DNA of 64,000 nt from Streptomyces longwoodensis (GTDB lineage Bacteria; Actinomycetota; Actinomycetes; Streptomycetales; Streptomycetaceae), in the NCBI RefSeq assembly GCF_001514125.1, contig NZ_KQ948560.1, positions 62,001-126,000 of the forward strand. Reading direction: 5' to 3'. A program made the position numbers and the translations under genes. Under the pieces are notes generated by a model. It saw only the letters and a program-made list of their open reading frames with translations. It had not been told where the DNA came from and ran no database searches. Each line of letters opens with the position of its first letter. The first letter of the stretch is position 1. Shown here in pieces: positions 62,521 through 64,000 of this stretch.

Positions 62521-62760
62521 ATGGCAGAACGAACGGATCGAGCAGGTCGGACGGAACGAGCGGGTCGGACGGAACGAACCGTCCGGACGGCAGCGACGGA
62601 CGCGTCCGCGCGGGAGACCGACGCCGAGCGCCGTCGCCGCCGCGCCCAGTTCCTGCGGGAACTCGCCGAGGCCCGCGCCCTGCGCGACCGGGTCCAGCCC
62701 CGCCGCGCCAAGGCCGCGCGGCTGCGCCACGCGATGCGGATGCGCACCTTCCGCTGGTAG
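62521..62760 (+). CDS. small basic protein, 79 aa
   Basis: ATG 62521 is my choice; ATG 62503 is in frame too, and neither has a strong ribosome site. The N-terminus repeats RTERAGRTERTVRT; the C-terminal half is highly charged (AERRRRRAQFLRELAEARALRDRV) and ends RHAMRMRTFRW, which looks conserved near upp in other Streptomyces from memory. A basic helix of this kind probably binds nucleic acid. Function unknown. Confidence 0.6.
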   Translation: MAERTDRAGRTERAGRTERTVRTAATDASARETDAERRRRRAQFLRELAEARALRDRVQPRRAKAARLRHAMRMRTFRW

Positions 62761-63121
62761 CCGTACGGCCCCCGTCGGGAGTCCCGACACGAGGTGTCCG
62801 CGGGGGGAAGATCGCCGACGTGCCGCGCGTTGCGAGGGGTGGGCGTGCGTGGCCGCGGGGGAAAGCCGCGTACGATCCGCACGTGGCGGCAACGAGTGTG
62901 CTGGTGGGGTCGCTTGTGCACGTGTCACCCCGGCGCCACCGGGGTGTGCACCCAGCTGCGATCAAAATGCCGGACACAGGGAGCCGAAGACGTCCCCTGG
63001 ACGCCTTGTTTCTGCCACGATTCCGAGTGGGCGGGGCTCGGAGCCTGAGCTCTCTCCCCGCCCGTAACCTCCGCCGGGGGGACCCCCAACCGGCACGCCT
63101 ATGACCAGTGGGAGAGTCACG
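62761..63121. other. intergenic region upstream of the TadA-associated gene
   Basis: No gene is seen. A hairpin, CACCCCGG (62926-62933) with CCGGGGTG (62939-62946), may be a terminator of the 79-aa gene. The rest should contain the promoter of the next two genes. Confidence 0.45.
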
Positions 63122-63670
63122 GTGTACTTCGCCGCACTGCTCGCGCGCACCGAAGACGGGTGGGAAGCGAGCGACACAGAGCTGGACGATGTGGAGACCC
63201 TGTCGGATCTGGCCGACCTGGCCCGGGAAGCCTCTCCCGACGACGACACGGTGCTCGTGCTGATCGAGCAGGAGGACGCCTGGTTCGGCGTCGTCCGGGT
63301 CGACGGCGAGGAGGACCCTCGTATCTACGTCTCCGACGCGGCCGCGGCCGCCCGCAGTTCGTACGGCGAGATCCTGCTCACCGACGAGCTGCTCGGCCGG
63401 GAGCCGGGCGAGGACGTCCCCGACCTGGACGCCCTCGACCTCGACGGCACCGAGGACGGCGAGGACGACGACCAGGAGGACGACGACGCGGACAGCCCCG
63501 CGGCCGCCGCCTCCACCGACGGGAGCGTGCCGCACGGCCCCGTCGGCGACGGCGGCATCCTCGACGACCTCGGCGTCAGCCAGAAGGAGCTGCGGTCGCT
63601 GTCGCAGGACGCCGTCAACGAGATCGCCGAGGCCCTGGGCGCCTCGGAGGTGCTGGAGACCGTCCGCTGA
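63122..63670 (+). CDS. tRNA adenosine deaminase-associated protein
   Basis: GTG 63122 (GGGAGA upstream) gives 182 aa; a GTG/ATG further up would lack a ribosome site. It starts VYFAALLARTEDGWEASDTELDDVETL, then DTVLVLIEQEDAWFGVVRVDGEEDPRIYVSDA, and has a long acidic middle (GTEDGEDDDQEDDD). The family always lies directly before tadA in actinobacteria and is named for that; its role is unproven. Its stop overlaps the presumed tadA start. Confidence 0.9.
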   Translation: MYFAALLARTEDGWEASDTELDDVETLSDLADLAREASPDDDTVLVLIEQEDAWFGVVRVDGEEDPRIYVSDAAAAARSSYGEILLTDELLGREPGEDVPDLDALDLDGTEDGEDDDQEDDDADSPAAAASTDGSVPHGPVGDGGILDDLGVSQKELRSLSQDAVNEIAEALGASEVLETVR

Positions 63671-64000
63671 CCGCACCGGAACAGTGGGGCCGGCCCCCCG
63701 GGACCCCCGGGGCCGCCGACCCGGTACGCGACCGCTGGCGGGCCGCGATGCGACTCGCCCTGGACGAGGCCGCACTGGCCGTCCGGGGCGGGGACGTCCC
63801 CGTCGGCGCCGTCGTGCTGTCCCCCGACGGGGAGAGCGTCCTCGCCGTCGGCCACAACGAACGCGAGGCCGTGGGCGACCCCACGGCGCACGCCGAGGTG
63901 CTCGCCGTCCGGCGGGCCGCCGCACGGCTCGGCGAGTGGCGGCTGACCGGCTGCACCCTCGTGGTGACCCTGGAACCGTGCACGATGTGCGCGGGCGCGA
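63667..64000 (+). CDS. tadA: tRNA(adenine-34) deaminase TadA, partial at window end
   Basis: TadA converts A34 to inosine in tRNA-Arg(ACG). The N-terminal 111 codons are here. GDVPVGAVVLSPDG, the zinc His and proton-shuttle Glu in PTAHAEVLAVRR, and the zinc Cys pair in LEPCTMCAGA are visible. No ATG or GTG is in frame before 63748; CTG 63667 overlaps the upstream stop (CTGA) and has GGAG 9 bases upstream, so a CTG start is possible. The conservative choice is ATG 63748. The gene runs out of the window. Confidence 0.93.
   Translation, partial: MTAPEQWGRPPGTPGAADPVRDRWRAAMRLALDEAALAVRGGDVPVGAVVLSPDGESVLAVGHNEREAVGDPTAHAEVLAVRRAAARLGEWRLTGCTLVVTLEPCTMCAGA

Overview
This 64 kb window is very probably a piece of the chromosome core of a Streptomyces. 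The DNA is uniformly very GC-rich, starts are often GTG, neighbouring genes often overlap by 4 bases (ATGA or GTGA), and several lineage markers lie together: BldC (68 aa), valine dehydrogenase, a DUF3073 protein, an Lsr2-type nucleoid protein, DnaX next to the SRP RNA, and Upp near TadA. From memory, this resembles the SCO4038-SCO4100 part of S. coelicolor, read in reverse.

Layout. 1-3900 is the right end of an integrated phage-like element: an endolysin, small membrane proteins of a lysis cassette, a GntR repressor, two small Cys-rich proteins and an XRE repressor. It abuts the 3' end of tRNA-Lys(UUU). 4090-10851 holds an APC permease, a DEAD-box helicase with an Arg/Gly/Asp repeat tail, a lipoprotein, a mini-zincin and a membrane metallophosphoesterase. 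10932-15452 has tRNA-Glu, tRNA-Asp and tRNA-Phe, then hrpA, then a second identical tRNA-Asp. 15560-19688 contains a DUF6274-like protein, bldC, a conserved 280-aa protein, vdh and the DUF3073 gene.

19769-26688 is the main purine block, all on the minus strand: purS-purQ-purL (overlapping) and purF-purM, with a mycothiol-dependent isomerase-like gene between them. lsrL is divergent from purS. purC and purD lie further on, at 31759 and 36773. Between lsrL and purC are an odd tRNA-Gly(UCC), two identical tRNA-Gly(GCC) genes, and between those two copies an ABC exporter plus a two-component system. 38174-41014 holds dnaX, SRP RNA and tRNA-Ser(GGA).

41036-45100 is an accessory island at tRNA-Ser. 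It has a frameshifted tyrosine integrase, a cold-shock-like protein, a secreted protein, a DUF1877 protein and an unknown 234-aa protein. 45137-50264 carries two zinc alcohol dehydrogenases, an SRPBCC protein and a membrane protein. 50380 encodes a CopC-CopD fusion. 52374-57162 is an iron-box locus: a four-gene overlapping operon (penicillin-acylase family, siderophore-type acyltransferase, cupin, SDR) diverges from a siderophore-interacting flavoprotein gene. 57245-64000 returns to core genes: an HhH-GPD glycosylase-like protein, a HerA-like ATPase, a LytR_C protein, upp, a TadA-associated protein and the start of tadA. A 75-bp tandem repeat precedes upp.

The observations I would follow first are: the tRNA-Gly(UCC) with altered elbow bases, which could be dedicated to the peptidoglycan glycine bridge; the iron-box acylase/acyltransferase operon; eight genes with a -10-like hexamer placed for leaderless transcription; the decayed island at tRNA-Ser; and the M48-like membrane protein lacking its metal motif.
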